Shown: positions 19,042 through 28,118 of the stretch, one piece after another
How the letters are laid out: the number at the start of each line of letters is the position of its first letter
How positions within the stretch are numbered: position 1 is the first letter of the stretch
Origin: Blautia faecicola
Lineage (GTDB): Bacteria > Bacillota > Clostridia > Lachnospirales > Lachnospiraceae
DNA length: 64,000 nucleotides
Direction: 5' to 3'
NCBI RefSeq assembly: GCF_004123145.1
Contig: NZ_SDKC01000001.1
Span: forward strand, 1,569,501 to 1,633,500
Position numbers and translations under genes: made by a program
The notes under the pieces: model-generated
Database searches by the model: none
Told to the model about the DNA's origin: nothing
The model's input: the letters and a program-made list of their open reading frames with translations, nothing else

Positions 19042-19091
19042 AAAAATGCAGGAAATAAAGACACAATGTGCTTTATCTCCTGCATTTTTTT
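19042..19091. terminator. Bidirectional terminator between gpmI and pyk
   Basis: AAAAATGCAGGA pairs with TCCTGCATTTTT, with T-runs readable on both strands, in the gap between convergent gpmI and pyk. Two further stem-loops lie in the same gap (around 18942-18979 and 18991-19023). Confidence 0.85.
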
Positions 19092-19108
19092 CGTTTACAG
19101 ATGTGTGT

Positions 19109-20521
19109 TTAAATCTGCTCAACTTTCAGAATGTTTGTATTGCCGGTGCTTCCGTTTATTGCACCTCCGGTAAGGACAAGGTTGTCACCTTTTTCCAGTG
19201 AAAATATTTCCCGGACTTTTGCAAGATCATGCTGGAACATGGCCTCCATGGAGTCGAATCTGCCACACAGGATCGGGGTTACACCCCAACTTAAATTAAG
19301 TTTGCGCCAGCCTCTTTCAGAGTATGTCATACCAAGGATATCTACCGGGCAACGGAATCTGCTGACCATCCTAGCGGTGTGTCCTGACAGGCTGTTTACA
19401 ATGATAAATTTTGCCTTTAAATCAGTAGCCATAGCACAGGTAGAATGGGAAACGGCATCCAGATTATTGGTGATTGCAAACTCAGCTTTTTTAAAACGGT
19501 TCTCATAAGATATACTGCTTTCAGTGAAAGCAATGGTTTCTACCATATTTTTAACAGCGGCAACCGGATATTTTCCGGAGGCTGTTTCACCGGACAGCAT
19601 TACAGCTGAAGTTTCATCATAAACAGCATTGGCAACGTCTGATAGTTCTGCTCGTGTTGGTCTTGGATTATAAATCATAGATTCAAGCATCTCAGTTGCA
19701 GTGATAACACGTTTGCCAAGCATACGGCACTTCTGTATAAGATATTTTTGAATGCTGGGCACTTCCCTGGCTGGAATTTCCACTCCCAGATCGCCCCTGG
19801 CAATCATAATTCCATCTGCTACTTCACAAATCTCGTCAATATTGTTTACACCGGAGCGATTCTCTATTTTAGCTATAATGTCGATATCCTTTCCATTATT
19901 GGAATCTAAAAAGATCCGCATATCCAGCATATCCTGCTTGCAGGAGACGAAGGAAGCAGCAACAAAATCAACCTGGTTTTCAATTCCGAACAGAAGATCT
20001 TCTTTGTCCTGCTCGCTCAAAAATTCGTGTTTCATTACCCGGTTTGGAAAATTCATGCTTTTAGAGTTGGACAGTTCACCACCAACAATAACTTTGCATT
20101 TTGCACGGGAAGAACTGAGACCAACAACTTTGAAAATAACCAGCCCATTATTTACAAGAATGGTATCTCCAATCTCCAAATTTTCCATCAGCTGCTTAAA
20201 GTTCACGGAAACAATATGTTCATCTCCAATAATGTCTTCTGTGGTAAATGTAAAATCATCTCCATCATGAAGAAATACTTTTCCGTTCCGGAAAGTACGG
20301 ATACGATACTCAGGTCCTTTGGTATCCAACATAATTGGTATAGGAAGATTCAGTTTCTCCCGGACTTTTTTAATAAGTTCGATTTTCTTTCCGTGTTCTT
20401 CATGAGTGCCATGTGAAAAATTTAAACGCGCTACATTCATTCCTGCCAGGCACATTTCTTCAAGTATCTGCTCGTCTTCACATGCCGGACCTATGGTACA
20501 GATCAATTTAGTTTTTCTCAT
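19109..20521 (-). CDS. pyk: Pyruvate kinase
   Basis: A 470-residue pyruvate kinase that makes pyruvate and ATP from PEP. The start at 20521 gives MRKTKLICTIGPA, the usual N-terminus, preceded by GAGGACAG; a longer reading would add 28 unconserved residues. The active-site segments LDTKGPEYRIR, IIAKIENRSG, GDLGVEIP and TATEMLESM are all present. It lacks the C-terminal PEP-utilizer domain found in Bacillus-type enzymes. Its start overlaps the end of a 47-codon membrane-protein gene by 14 bases, suggesting coupled translation. Confidence 0.96.
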   Translation of the reverse strand: MRKTKLICTIGPACEDEQILEEMCLAGMNVARLNFSHGTHEEHGKKIELIKKVREKLNLPIPIMLDTKGPEYRIRTFRNGKVFLHDGDDFTFTTEDIIGDEHIVSVNFKQLMENLEIGDTILVNNGLVIFKVVGLSSSRAKCKVIVGGELSNSKSMNFPNRVMKHEFLSEQDKEDLLFGIENQVDFVAASFVSCKQDMLDMRIFLDSNNGKDIDIIAKIENRSGVNNIDEICEVADGIMIARGDLGVEIPAREVPSIQKYLIQKCRMLGKRVITATEMLESMIYNPRPTRAELSDVANAVYDETSAVMLSGETASGKYPVAAVKNMVETIAFTESSISYENRFKKAEFAITNNLDAVSHSTCAMATDLKAKFIIVNSLSGHTARMVSRFRCPVDILGMTYSERGWRKLNLSWGVTPILCGRFDSMEAMFQHDLAKVREIFSLEKGDNLVLTGGAINGSTGNTNILKVEQI

Positions 20522-20651
20522 TTTTTCTGTCCTCACTTTCGTTGGAATGATTGTTATTTTCGGAAGAGTCTCCACGACTGATCCACCATGCCCATACACA
20601 GGCACCCAGAGCTAATACACATAAAATTCCTACAAAAATATTCTGACCCAT
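20508..20651 (-). CDS. Small membrane protein overlapping pyk
   Basis: A 47-residue peptide with one hydrophobic segment (IFVGILCVLALGACVWAWW) followed by a hydrophilic tail rich in Asn, Ser, Glu and Lys. The start at 20651 is set by a GGAG six to seven bases upstream; the in-frame ATG at 20663 is too close to its GAGG. The stop falls 14 bases inside pyk. I do not recognise a family. The overlap and ribosome-binding site argue for a real gene that is co-translated with pyruvate kinase. Confidence 0.5.
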   Translation of the reverse strand: MGQNIFVGILCVLALGACVWAWWISRGDSSENNNHSNESEDRKNEKN

Positions 20652-20719
20652 TTCGTTCTCCATTTCCTCAGGCTGTCTGCCGTTCATCAGGCAGAGCCTG
20701 AAATACACTCGTTTTTTGC

Positions 20720-20756
20720 ATCAAAAACAGCCCATTACAGTAATAATAATGGGATA
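20720..20756 (-). terminator. Terminator after the 136-residue secreted protein gene
   Basis: Read on the minus strand, CCCATTA pairs with TAATGGG (20731-20753) and is followed by CTGTTTTTTG. It separates the small secreted protein gene from pyk. Confidence 0.7.
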
Positions 20757-20769
20757 CAGAAAATGAGAA

Positions 20770-21180
20770 TCAGAGTCGTTTTTTACCGTCCGATTTATGA
20801 AGATAACTGATGATTTTTTTGCCCGGTAATACGGGACAGAACAGAATAATGAAAGAAATAAAATAATAATTTTGTGAAAGGCGGGGAACAAAATAAAGAC
20901 CTGGAGTATATGCAAGCCTGTTTATACTGTTTCGTGCATTGGTATTGCGCGAAAGGTACTGTTCACAAAGAGTATAAACGCGCTCCTGTAGCATTTCCCT
21001 GGTGCAGGGAGTCGTATTATTGGCAGATATGGTATCCGATCCGGAATAGAAAGTGGCAGAATCGGCTGAAATGGAAGCATACAAAGAAGAATGTGTCTGA
21101 TATGGAGCAAAACACATTCCAAGCATGAAAAACATGATCACTAATGCGATATTTCTTTTCGACTTATGTAAGGTATTCAC
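20770..21180 (-). CDS. Small putative secreted or membrane protein divergent from eno
   Basis: A 136-residue product that starts at a GTG (21180), fixed by AGGAG seven bases upstream. It has a basic N-terminus and a hydrophobic stretch (IALVIMFFMLGMCFA) like a signal peptide or anchor, a Ser/Thr-rich middle with one Cys pair, a second hydrophobic segment (FISFIILFCPVL) and a Lys/Arg-rich C-terminus. I do not recognise the family. It is transcribed away from eno and has its own terminator. The coding call rests on the ribosome-binding site and the signal-peptide pattern. Confidence 0.5.
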   Translation of the reverse strand: MNTLHKSKRNIALVIMFFMLGMCFAPYQTHSSLYASISADSATFYSGSDTISANNTTPCTREMLQERVYTLCEQYLSRNTNARNSINRLAYTPGLYFVPRLSQNYYFISFIILFCPVLPGKKIISYLHKSDGKKRL

Positions 21181-21229
21181 AGAACCACTCCTGCCGGAAA
21201 TCAATTTCCAATAATTAATATGGAAAAGT

Positions 21230-21245
21230 ATAACATAAGTGTTAT
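21230..21245 (+). promoter_or_regulatory. Palindrome in the divergent gap upstream of eno
   Basis: ATAACA and TGTTAT (21230-21245, four-base spacer) form a perfect palindrome between the divergent small-protein gene and eno. It could be an operator serving either side. No clear -35/-10 pair for eno was found by eye. Confidence 0.35.
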
Positions 21246-21360
21246 GAAATGACAATAGAATATATTTTTTACATAAATAAGAAATGAAACACACATATTT
21301 TTCTCTGCTTCGGACATACTGAAAAAGAGCAGCAGATGACAGAAACAGGAGGAATATGTG

Positions 21361-22701
21361 ATGTATCGATATCTACCGATTCGAAGAATCTACGCAAGAG
21401 AAGTCCTCGATTCCAGATCCAATCCTACGGTGGAAGTGGAAGTGACGGTAGGAGAAGGAATCATGGGAGTGGATGGATATACAGGAAGAGCCATTGTGCC
21501 GTCGGGAGCATCTACCGGCAAATATGAGGCTGTGGAACTGCGGGACGGAGAAGAACGCTTCGATGGTCTTGGTGTGGAACAGGCGGTACGAAATGTCAAT
21601 GTCCGTCTGGCAGAACAGATCGTAGGAGAAAATGCGCTGAATCAGTCCTATATTGACCAACTGCTGATCCAGGAAGACGGAACCGACAATAAAAGCAGCC
21701 TGGGAGCAAATGCGACACTTGGCGTGTCCCTTGCAGTAGCCCGTGCTGCGGCGAAAGCGCTGCGTCTGCCATTGTATCAGTATCTCGGGGGCGTGCATGC
21801 GGTGCGGATGCCGGTTCCGATGATGAACATTCTGAACGGGGGGCGCCACGCGGACAATACGGTAGATCTTCAGGAGTTCATGATCATGCCGGTGGGAGCG
21901 GAAAGCTTTCGGGAGGCAGTACGCATGGGAGCGGAGATCTATCAGCGCTTGAAGATCCTTTTAAAACACAAGGGGCTGTCTACCGCGGTCGGTGATGAGG
22001 GCGGTTTCGCGCCGGATCTGGAAAGCGCGGAACAGGTGCTGGAATTTCTGACAGAAGCGATTGAAGACGCAGGATACACACCGGGAAGCGATGTGGTATT
22101 TGCCATTGATGCGGCGGCAAGTGAACTGTATGATGAGGACCGGGAAGGGTACTATTTTCCCGGGGAGAGCCGGATGCAGGGAAATGAGGTTGTGCGGACA
22201 TCCACAGAGATGATTGCATATTATGAAAACCTGCTGGATCGCTTCCCGATTGTTTCGATTGAAGATGGTCTGGAAGAAGAGGACTGGGAAGGCTGGACGG
22301 AGATGACCCGGAGGCTTGGAAACCGGGTACAGCTGGTGGGAGACGATCTCTTTGTGACCAATAAAAAGCGGCTGAACTGTGGCATCCGCCTGGATGCTGC
22401 CAATGCGATCCTTGTAAAGGTGAATCAGATCGGAACCCTGACAGAAGCTCTCGAAGCGGTAGAGATGGCGTACCGTTTCGGATACCGTGCGATTATTTCC
22501 CATCGTTCCGGAGAGACAGAAGATTCTTTTATCGCAGATCTTGCGGTAGCCTGTGGCAGCGGACAGATCAAGACCGGTGCGCCGTGCAGGTCAGACCGCA
22601 ATGCAAAATATAACCAGCTGTTGCGTATCGAGGATTATCTGGGTAAAACGGCGGTGTATGAGAATCCTTTTTGCCATCCAACCGGCAAATCGAACAGATA
22701 A
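21361..22701 (+). CDS. eno: Enolase
   Basis: A 446-residue phosphopyruvate hydratase that makes PEP from 2-phosphoglycerate. Visible signatures are [16 protein letters not shown] (residues 12-27), [10 protein letters not shown], the catalytic GDEGGFAP, metal ligands in [21 protein letters not shown] and VGDDLFVTN, and the C-terminal [10 protein letters not shown]. An AGGAGG at 21348-21353 favours ATG 21361 over the GTG one codon earlier. It is slightly longer than most bacterial enolases (about 430). The codon use is less biased than in the acs genes. Confidence 0.97.
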   Translation: MYRYLPIRRIYAREVLDSRSNPTVEVEVTVGEGIMGVDGYTGRAIVPSGASTGKYEAVELRDGEERFDGLGVEQAVRNVNVRLAEQIVGENALNQSYIDQLLIQEDGTDNKSSLGANATLGVSLAVARAAAKALRLPLYQYLGGVHAVRMPVPMMNILNGGRHADNTVDLQEFMIMPVGAESFREAVRMGAEIYQRLKILLKHKGLSTAVGDEGGFAPDLESAEQVLEFLTEAIEDAGYTPGSDVVFAIDAAASELYDEDREGYYFPGESRMQGNEVVRTSTEMIAYYENLLDRFPIVSIEDGLEEEDWEGWTEMTRRLGNRVQLVGDDLFVTNKKRLNCGIRLDAANAILVKVNQIGTLTEALEAVEMAYRFGYRAIISHRSGETEDSFIADLAVACGSGQIKTGAPCRSDRNAKYNQLLRIEDYLGKTAVYENPFCHPTGKSNR

Positions 22702-22743
22702 ATAAGCAAAAATAAAGAAATTCGTACAAATTGCAGGAAAAGG

Positions 22744-22772
22744 TTGAAATTAAGAATCCCCTATGGTAAAAT
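22744..22772 (+). promoter_or_regulatory. secG promoter
   Basis: -35 TTGAAA (22744-22749), a 17-base spacer and -10 TAAAAT (22767-22772) lie about 30 bases before the secG start. Confidence 0.7.
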
Positions 22773-22801
22773 AAATGAGGTTGACCATAGGAGGTGTAAT
22801 T

Positions 22802-23038
22802 GTGAACATTTTACGGATTGTATTGACGGTTATTTTTGTAATCGATTGTATAGGTTTGACAGTAGTTGTCCTGATGCAGGAAGGAAAACAGAAAGGTCTG
22901 GGAGCTATTTCCGGTATGGCAGATTCTTACTGGGGACAGAATAAAGGTCGTTCCATGGAAGGTCATTTGGTACTGGCTACAAAGATCATGGCTATTCTGT
23001 TTATGGTACTGGCAATCGTATTAAATATGAATTTTTAA
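22802..23038 (+). CDS. secG: Preprotein translocase subunit SecG
   Basis: A 78-residue protein with two transmembrane helices and the conserved VVVLMQEGKQKGLGAISG loop of SecG, which supports protein export through SecYE. The GTG start at 22802 has AGGAGG seven bases upstream; an ATG at 22775 lies inside the promoter and is rejected. It is followed by a terminator and rnr; secG-rnr-smpB-ssrA is a common order in Firmicutes. Confidence 0.93.
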   Translation: MNILRIVLTVIFVIDCIGLTVVVLMQEGKQKGLGAISGMADSYWGQNKGRSMEGHLVLATKIMAILFMVLAIVLNMNF

Positions 23039-23053
23039 TTGGCGTGAAAAAGA

Positions 23054-23085
23054 ACACTCTTGCAACTCTTTGCAAGGGTGTTTTT
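23054..23085 (+). terminator. Terminator after secG
   Basis: ACACTCTTGCAA pairs with TTGCAAGGGTGT (one G-U) and is followed by five T. It lies between secG and rnr and may attenuate rather than abolish read-through. Confidence 0.85.
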
Positions 23086-23105
23086 GCACATAAAGGGAAA
23101 AGAAC

Positions 23106-25295
23106 ATGAGAACAAATAATAAAAAGTTAAAAAACAGAAAAAAACTGCTTCTGGATTTCGTATCTAATAAGGAATATCAGCCGATGCGCGCAAAAGATAT
23201 TGCGATGTTGCTGCAGATTCCGAAAGGAAAACGATCCGAACTTTTTCAGGTTCTGGATGAACTGGAGGTAGAAGGAAAAATTACCTGTAAAAAAGGAAAA
23301 TACGAGAAAGTACGGAAAAGTGCTGCGGCAAATCTATCTGCACAGGAACTGTTAGAGGGAACGTTTATTGCTCATCCGAAAGGATTTGGCTTTGTGGAAC
23401 TGGAAGATCAGGAAGAAGATCTGTATATTCCGCAGGACGATACCATGGGTGCTTTCCATAAAGACCGGGTACAGGTGAAAGTAAAAGAAGAACGAACCGG
23501 TCAGCGCCGGGAGGGAACCATTGTCCAGATCCTTGGACATGGAATCACGGAAGTGGTCGGTACATTTGAAAAAAGCAAAAATTATGGATTTGTGATTCCG
23601 GATAATCAGAAAATCCAACAGGATATTTTTATTCCGAGAGAACACACGCTGGGAGCGAACGATGGCGATAAAGTTGTGGCAAAGATTACTTCCTACGGCG
23701 GAAAGAATAAGAATCCGGAGGGAAGAGTGCAGGAAGTGCTGGGAGCACAGGGCGCACCGGGCATCGACGTACTTTCTATTGCGAGAGCGTATGAACTTCC
23801 GATGGATTTTCCGGTAAAAGTGGCAAACCAGGCGGATCGCGTGCCGGATCATGTGATCGAAGGGGATTTTCAGGGACGTATGGATCTGAGAAACTGGACG
23901 GTTGTTACCATTGACGGAGAAGATGCAAAAGATCTGGATGATGGAATTTCTCTGACAAAAGATGGAAATATCTATCATCTTGGTGTGCATATCGCAGATG
24001 TCACCAATTATGTGCAGGGCGGAAGTGCCCTCGACCGGGAAGCGCTGCGCCGTGGAACCAGCGTGTATCTGGTAGACCGTGTGATTCCGATGCTTCCGAA
24101 ACGTCTATCCAACGGGATCTGTTCCCTGAATCAGGGGGAAGACCGACTGGCACTCAGCTGTCTGATGGATATTGACGCGCAGGGAAATGTGGTCAGTCAT
24201 AAGATTGCAGAGACCGTCATCTGTGTCGATCGCCGGATGACTTATACGGCAGTGAAGAAGATCCTGGAAGGCGATGCAGATCTTCGAAGAGAATATCAGG
24301 ATTTTGTGCCGCTGTTTCATCATATGAAAGATCTGTCTGCGATCCTTCGGAAAAAGAGAAGCAACCGCGGCTCCATTGATTTTGATTTTCCGGAGAGTAA
24401 AGTGTATCTGGATGAGATGGGAAGACCGGTGGAGATCAAAGCGTATGAGCAGAATGTAGCGACAAAGATCATTGAGGATTTTATGCTTCTTGCCAATGAA
24501 ACGGTGGCAAAAGAATACTGTGAGCGAGAGATTCCATTTTTATACCGTACCCATGAGAATCCGGACAGTGATAAGATGGAAAAAGTACTGACCTTTATCC
24601 GTAATCAGGATATTCCGGTACACAAGTCACACGAAGAAATTACACCATTAGAAGTCCAGGAGATTCTGAATGAGATCGAAGGAGAACCTACCGAGCCACT
24701 GATCAGCCGTCTGTTACTTCGTTCAATGAAACAGGCAAGATATACGACAGGCTGCAGCGGACATTTCGGACTGGCAGCAAAGCATTACTGTCATTTTACT
24801 TCACCGATCCGAAGATATCCTGATCTTCAGATTCACCGGATCATCAAAGAAACGATCCGCGGTCGGATGAATCAGGAGAAAAAGATGTATTATGCACAGA
24901 TTCTCGGGGATGTGGCAGATAAAACCAGTGCGCTGGAACGCAGAGCCGAAGAGGTAGAACGGGAAACCATAAAACTGAAAAAGGCAGAATACATGGAAAC
25001 CAGACTGGGACAGAACTATGAGGGTATTATTTCCGGAGTCACCGGTTGGGGGCTGTATGTGGAACTGCCGAATACGGTGGAAGGTCTGGTGCATATCAGT
25101 ACACTGATGGATGATTACTATCACTTTGATGAGGAAACATACTGTCTGGTGGGCGAAAAGACCGGACACACGTACCGTCTGGGACAGAAAGTGACGGTAA
25201 AAGTATCACAGGTAGATCTGTCCACGAAGAGTATTGATTTCATTTTAAAAGAAGAAAACAGCTGTTTTAATAAATACATGGATTGGGAGGATTAA
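23106..25295 (+). CDS. rnr: Ribonuclease R
   Basis: A 729-residue 3'-5' exoribonuclease. Order of domains: winged-helix N-terminus (residues 8-65), two cold-shock-like OB folds (about 80-230), the RNB catalytic domain with the metal-binding DGEDAKDLDDGISL (near 271-284), and a C-terminal S1 domain (near 640-715). RNase R degrades structured RNA and works with SmpB-tmRNA in ribosome rescue. smpB starts three bases after its stop and ssrA follows, supporting that link. Length is normal. Confidence 0.96.
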   Translation: MRTNNKKLKNRKKLLLDFVSNKEYQPMRAKDIAMLLQIPKGKRSELFQVLDELEVEGKITCKKGKYEKVRKSAAANLSAQELLEGTFIAHPKGFGFVELEDQEEDLYIPQDDTMGAFHKDRVQVKVKEERTGQRREGTIVQILGHGITEVVGTFEKSKNYGFVIPDNQKIQQDIFIPREHTLGANDGDKVVAKITSYGGKNKNPEGRVQEVLGAQGAPGIDVLSIARAYELPMDFPVKVANQADRVPDHVIEGDFQGRMDLRNWTVVTIDGEDAKDLDDGISLTKDGNIYHLGVHIADVTNYVQGGSALDREALRRGTSVYLVDRVIPMLPKRLSNGICSLNQGEDRLALSCLMDIDAQGNVVSHKIAETVICVDRRMTYTAVKKILEGDADLRREYQDFVPLFHHMKDLSAILRKKRSNRGSIDFDFPESKVYLDEMGRPVEIKAYEQNVATKIIEDFMLLANETVAKEYCEREIPFLYRTHENPDSDKMEKVLTFIRNQDIPVHKSHEEITPLEVQEILNEIEGEPTEPLISRLLLRSMKQARYTTGCSGHFGLAAKHYCHFTSPIRRYPDLQIHRIIKETIRGRMNQEKKMYYAQILGDVADKTSALERRAEEVERETIKLKKAEYMETRLGQNYEGIISGVTGWGLYVELPNTVEGLVHISTLMDDYYHFDEETYCLVGEKTGHTYRLGQKVTVKVSQVDLSTKSIDFILKEENSCFNKYMDWED

Positions 25296-25298
25296 GAA

Positions 25299-25769
25299 AT
25301 GGCAAAGGAAAAGGGAAGCCGTCTGATCGCGAACAATAAAAAGGCGTATCATGATTATTTTATTGAAGAGACTTACGAGGCCGGTATTGCACTCCATGGA
25401 ACAGAAGTAAAATCGCTGCGTATGGGAAAATGCAGTATCAAGGAATCGTTTGTGAGAATCGAAAATGAGGAAGTGTACATCTACGGGATGCACATCAGCC
25501 CTTACGAAAAAGGAAATATTTTCAACCGGGATCCGCTGCGTGTGAAAAAACTGCTGTTGCATAAAAGCGAGATCCGTAAAATGAAAGGCAAGATCGCAGA
25601 GAAAGGTTACACGCTGGTACCTTTGAAAGTATATTTTAACCGGAGCCTGGTAAAAGTGGAGATCGGTCTGGCAAAAGGTAAAAAACTGTACGACAAGAGA
25701 CAGGATATCGCCAAGAAGGATCAGAGAAGAGAGGCAGAGAGAGATTTCAAGGTTCGGAATCTGTATTAG
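25299..25769 (+). CDS. smpB: SsrA-binding protein SmpB
   Basis: A 156-residue SmpB, which binds tmRNA and carries it to stalled ribosomes. Typical segments are [30 protein letters not shown] and the basic C-terminal tail [32 protein letters not shown] precedes the ATG. It is encoded between rnr and ssrA. Confidence 0.97.
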   Translation: MAKEKGSRLIANNKKAYHDYFIEETYEAGIALHGTEVKSLRMGKCSIKESFVRIENEEVYIYGMHISPYEKGNIFNRDPLRVKKLLLHKSEIRKMKGKIAEKGYTLVPLKVYFNRSLVKVEIGLAKGKKLYDKRQDIAKKDQRREAERDFKVRNLY

Positions 25770-25968
25770 GAAAATGGCTTAGAAATTGAAATAATTGACA
25801 GATTGGATTGCATGATTTTAGATTGTGCTGATGCAATGTATCAATTATGATGGATTTCAGATATCATAGCATGGTTAGGAGGCTTTGCTTTCCCTGGTGG
25901 TTGTTGATCGGAAAAAGTGAAAAGTCCTGACCATACAGGGATATTTACAGAAGAAATCGTTCAGGTCT

Positions 25969-25997
25969 TGACAATGCTCTCTATGTCACATATAATA
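25969..25997 (+). promoter_or_regulatory. ssrA promoter
   Basis: A consensus promoter: -35 TTGACA (25969-25974), 17-base spacer, -10 TATAAT (25992-25997). Transcription would begin near 26004, about 60 bases before the mature tmRNA 5' end. The rest of the 25770-26063 gap shows no gene. Confidence 0.85.
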
Positions 25998-26063
25998 GAA
26001 CAAGTACAAACAGAAACTGTCTGCGAACCATACAACTGTTTACTCATAAGATTTTATATGTGA

Positions 26064-26410
26064 GGGCTTGTACTGGTTTCGACGGGGGTTTTGAAGTTTG
26101 GGAAGCCATTCGCAGTTCTGGGACTGCGTCATCAACCTGGAAATTAAATTTAAACGCAGACGAAAATTTAGCGTACGCTGCCTAATGGCAGCTGTCGGTT
26201 TCTGAGTCTCCCGCAACCCAGATTCCGGCATCAAACTCCGCGGGGCACTTTTCCTTCAAAGCTTTGAGAAGAAAAAAGAATTTATGAAGCTACTGAAGTC
26301 TGAAGCCTGTCATCCGGCGCCAGACGGAGGGAATGTCAAAAGAATGACTGTAATGGGAGATGCCTGAATGGATAGGCTTTCGGACAGGGGTTCGATTCCC
26401 CTCAGGTCCA
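26064..26410 (+). ncRNA. ssrA: Transfer-messenger RNA
   Basis: The 5' GGGCTTG pairs with the 3' CAGGTCC (26403-26409) to make the tRNA-like acceptor stem. The conserved TTTCGACGGGGG follows the 5' strand, and the T arm AGGGG-TTCGATT-CCCCT lies at 26386-26402. The reading frame at 26156-26185 encodes the tag ADENLAYAA and a stop. The 3' CCA does not appear to be fully encoded. Its 3' end is duplicated at 54040, marking it as an integration site. Confidence 0.93.
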
Positions 26411-26535
26411 TATTTAAAAAACCCTGGAAATCCTTGATTTCCGGGGTTTTTTGCTGTCTGGTGGAGAGAAAAAATGCTGTTTTGAACCGTTTCAAACCGT
26501 TTCAGAGTGGAAAAATTGGGGTCAAAATTGGGGTC
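26391..26535 (+). repeat. Left direct repeat (attL-like) covering the tmRNA 3' end
   Basis: These 145 bases, from the tmRNA T loop through its terminator into downstream DNA, recur at 54040-54184 in the same orientation with no gaps and about nine mismatches by eye. The distal part contains two GGGGTC boxes (26517-26522 and 26530-26535), like integrase arm sites. It is read as one end of an integrated element. Confidence 0.8.
26415..26452 (+). terminator. ssrA terminator
   Basis: AACCCTGGAAATC pairs with GATTTCCGGGGTT across a three-base loop, followed by TTTTTT. It is part of the repeated segment. Confidence 0.88.
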
Positions 26536-26664
26536 AAAATCGAAGCTGAAATCATTTGAAAAATCTATGGTTTTAGAGTGTTTCAAATTAAAAAATGATA
26601 GTATAAGGCTGAAGTATTCGACGTATTTTCTGAATAAAAGTATATGAGGAAGGAAAAACATTTA

Positions 26665-26702
26665 CCCTTAATGCCATTCTAAGTGGCGTTAGGGGTTTTG
26701 TA
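26665..26702 (+). terminator. Stem-loop with T-run inside the left island end
   Basis: CCCTTAATGCCA pairs with TGGCGTTAGGGG and is followed by TTTTG. It could end transcription from the left boundary or act as an attenuator for the small gene at 26826. Confidence 0.6.
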
Positions 26703-26825
26703 TTATACTCAAAAAATCTTTTTAAAATCCGGAAAAAACGTCTGTCCGAAAAAATCCAATTTTTCAAAAATTCGACATACTATAAATGTAACCGTTAATA
26801 AGTCTTTAGAAAGGAGGGAGTCGAA

Positions 26826-27086
26826 ATGATCATTTTGACACCGATTCCAGTAGAAACAAAAAAAGCGTTAGAAAGGGGGGAATGCGTGGGGCAAACAATT
26901 CAAGAATCTCCGTGGGAGGTCAGCGTTGAATCTGTGATTGGATATGAATTTGTAAGAGATATGCAGATCAAAAAAACAAAGATTTTTCCGCCGTCAAGAG
27001 AAGCTATTCCAATCGTTGGTTGGCTTAAATATATGGGAGAATCTGCACATCCAAATCATGATGATGTCAAGAGCAATATGGCTTGA
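26826..27086 (+). CDS. Hypothetical protein at island left end
   Basis: An 86-residue soluble protein with no family I recognise. An AAAGGAGGGAG site seven bases before ATG 26826 argues that it is real. The sequence is mixed alpha/beta by appearance, with no membrane segment. It is the first gene inside the island, where excisionase or integrase genes are often found, but I see no helix-turn-helix. It may be a shortened gene, since a structured-RNA or intron-like segment begins right after it. Confidence 0.5.
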   Translation: MIILTPIPVETKKALERGECVGQTIQESPWEVSVESVIGYEFVRDMQIKKTKIFPPSREAIPIVGWLKYMGESAHPNHDDVKSNMA

Positions 27087-27129
27087 ACGGAGCTGTGGGA
27101 AGGCTGTGTAAACAGAATTCTCATAGCCG

Positions 27130-27780
27130 AAAGAGAAAGCCAGCGCCTTGAGACGCTGGCCTAGTAACAAGGGCTTATAGCCCTAGAGCAAACCACCCAT
27201 GGACGGGTGGTCCTGATTTGCGCACCATGGGTGCGCTCTAACGGGTGAGAGTCGTGTGTTCTGCAAGCTGTTATCAGCTTGCCAGTGAAAGTCTGGTCAA
27301 GGTAATCGCCAGTGAGCCTTGTAGCGAGCCTCCAATGCTTTTGGGTGATTGATTGTGTTGAAGCGAGGTATGCCTGTGAGAAACAGGTGCAAAATAACAG
27401 TCCGTAACATAAAGTGAATCCTGTAGCATCGTTACGTTAGCCCCGTAAGGGGACAAGAGGGAGTCGAGTCACTGACTTTCTGACGAAGACCATGGAAGAT
27501 GTGGGGATACTGGGGTATAGCATTGAAGAACCCTTCGGTGTAGAGGGAGCGGAATGTTATGAAAGTTGATAACGGAACAGGAGAGATCTCATACCATCAT
27601 ATAGCCACAAGTATGTAACTGAGGATATAAGCACGCATGCGAAATTTCTTGGGAAGTGGTATGAGAAGTCGGAGGAGCCCATAGTATCTATGAACTGTTG
27701 GTAAGAAAAACAATGGGAGAAAAGGGGCTCTGCTTTAATCAGGATTAACGGGAAGGTAAGGGATAGTGCATGCCAAACAT
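27130..27780 (+). mobile_element. Structured RNA, probable group II intron fragment
   Basis: No protein gene is seen. The stretch begins with serial hairpins: GCCAGCG/CGCTGGC (about 27139-27161), GGGCTTATAGCCC, and ACCACCC/GGGTGGT. At 27231 GTGCGCTCTAACGGG resembles the 5' end of a group II intron, and further long stems follow (for example CTCATACC near 27588 with GGTATGAG near 27658). No reverse-transcriptase domain and no domain V were found, so it would be a 5' remnant. An unrelated structured RNA is the alternative. Confidence 0.45.
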
Positions 27781-27782
27781 TG

Positions 27783-28114
27783 GACAACAAGCGTGACATT
27801 TGGAAAGAAATGTTTGAAGCAGCAAAAGCGGAAAAGCAGAAAAGCAGGATGATCAATCAGAACTTGTACCATTCTGGTGTTTTGGGAAAGATCAGAGTGT
27901 AAAGATAGAGAGACTCGTGCCAATGTACCCGATGAGCAAGGACGAGGTGAATTATGAAAGGTTGATAAAGATTCTATCTCTTTACCGGCTCACATTAGGT
28001 CAGGCAAGACAGGAAGAACTTCTGGAATATTTGTTCAAGGAATTTAAAGATACAAACGGATTAAAGGAATTATTTATTGATTTGAGTCCGTTTTCAAAAG
28101 GAAAAGAGGGCTGA
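27783..28114 (+). other. Two short ORFs, fragments or small island genes
   Basis: An open frame around 27705-27902 ends in a hydrophilic stretch (WKEMFEAAKAEKQKS) without a convincing start, so it may be the 3' remnant of a gene cut by the preceding element. A second frame (ATG 27932, stop 28112-28114, 60 residues) encodes a Leu/Lys/Glu-rich helical peptide (ERLIKILSLYRLTLGQARQ). Neither has a strong ribosome-binding site. I do not recognise them. Confidence 0.3.
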
Positions 28115-28118
28115 TGAT

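Noticed and set aside
19131-20416. Plus-strand ORFs across pyk
   Set aside because: They are reverse-strand shadows of pyruvate kinase.
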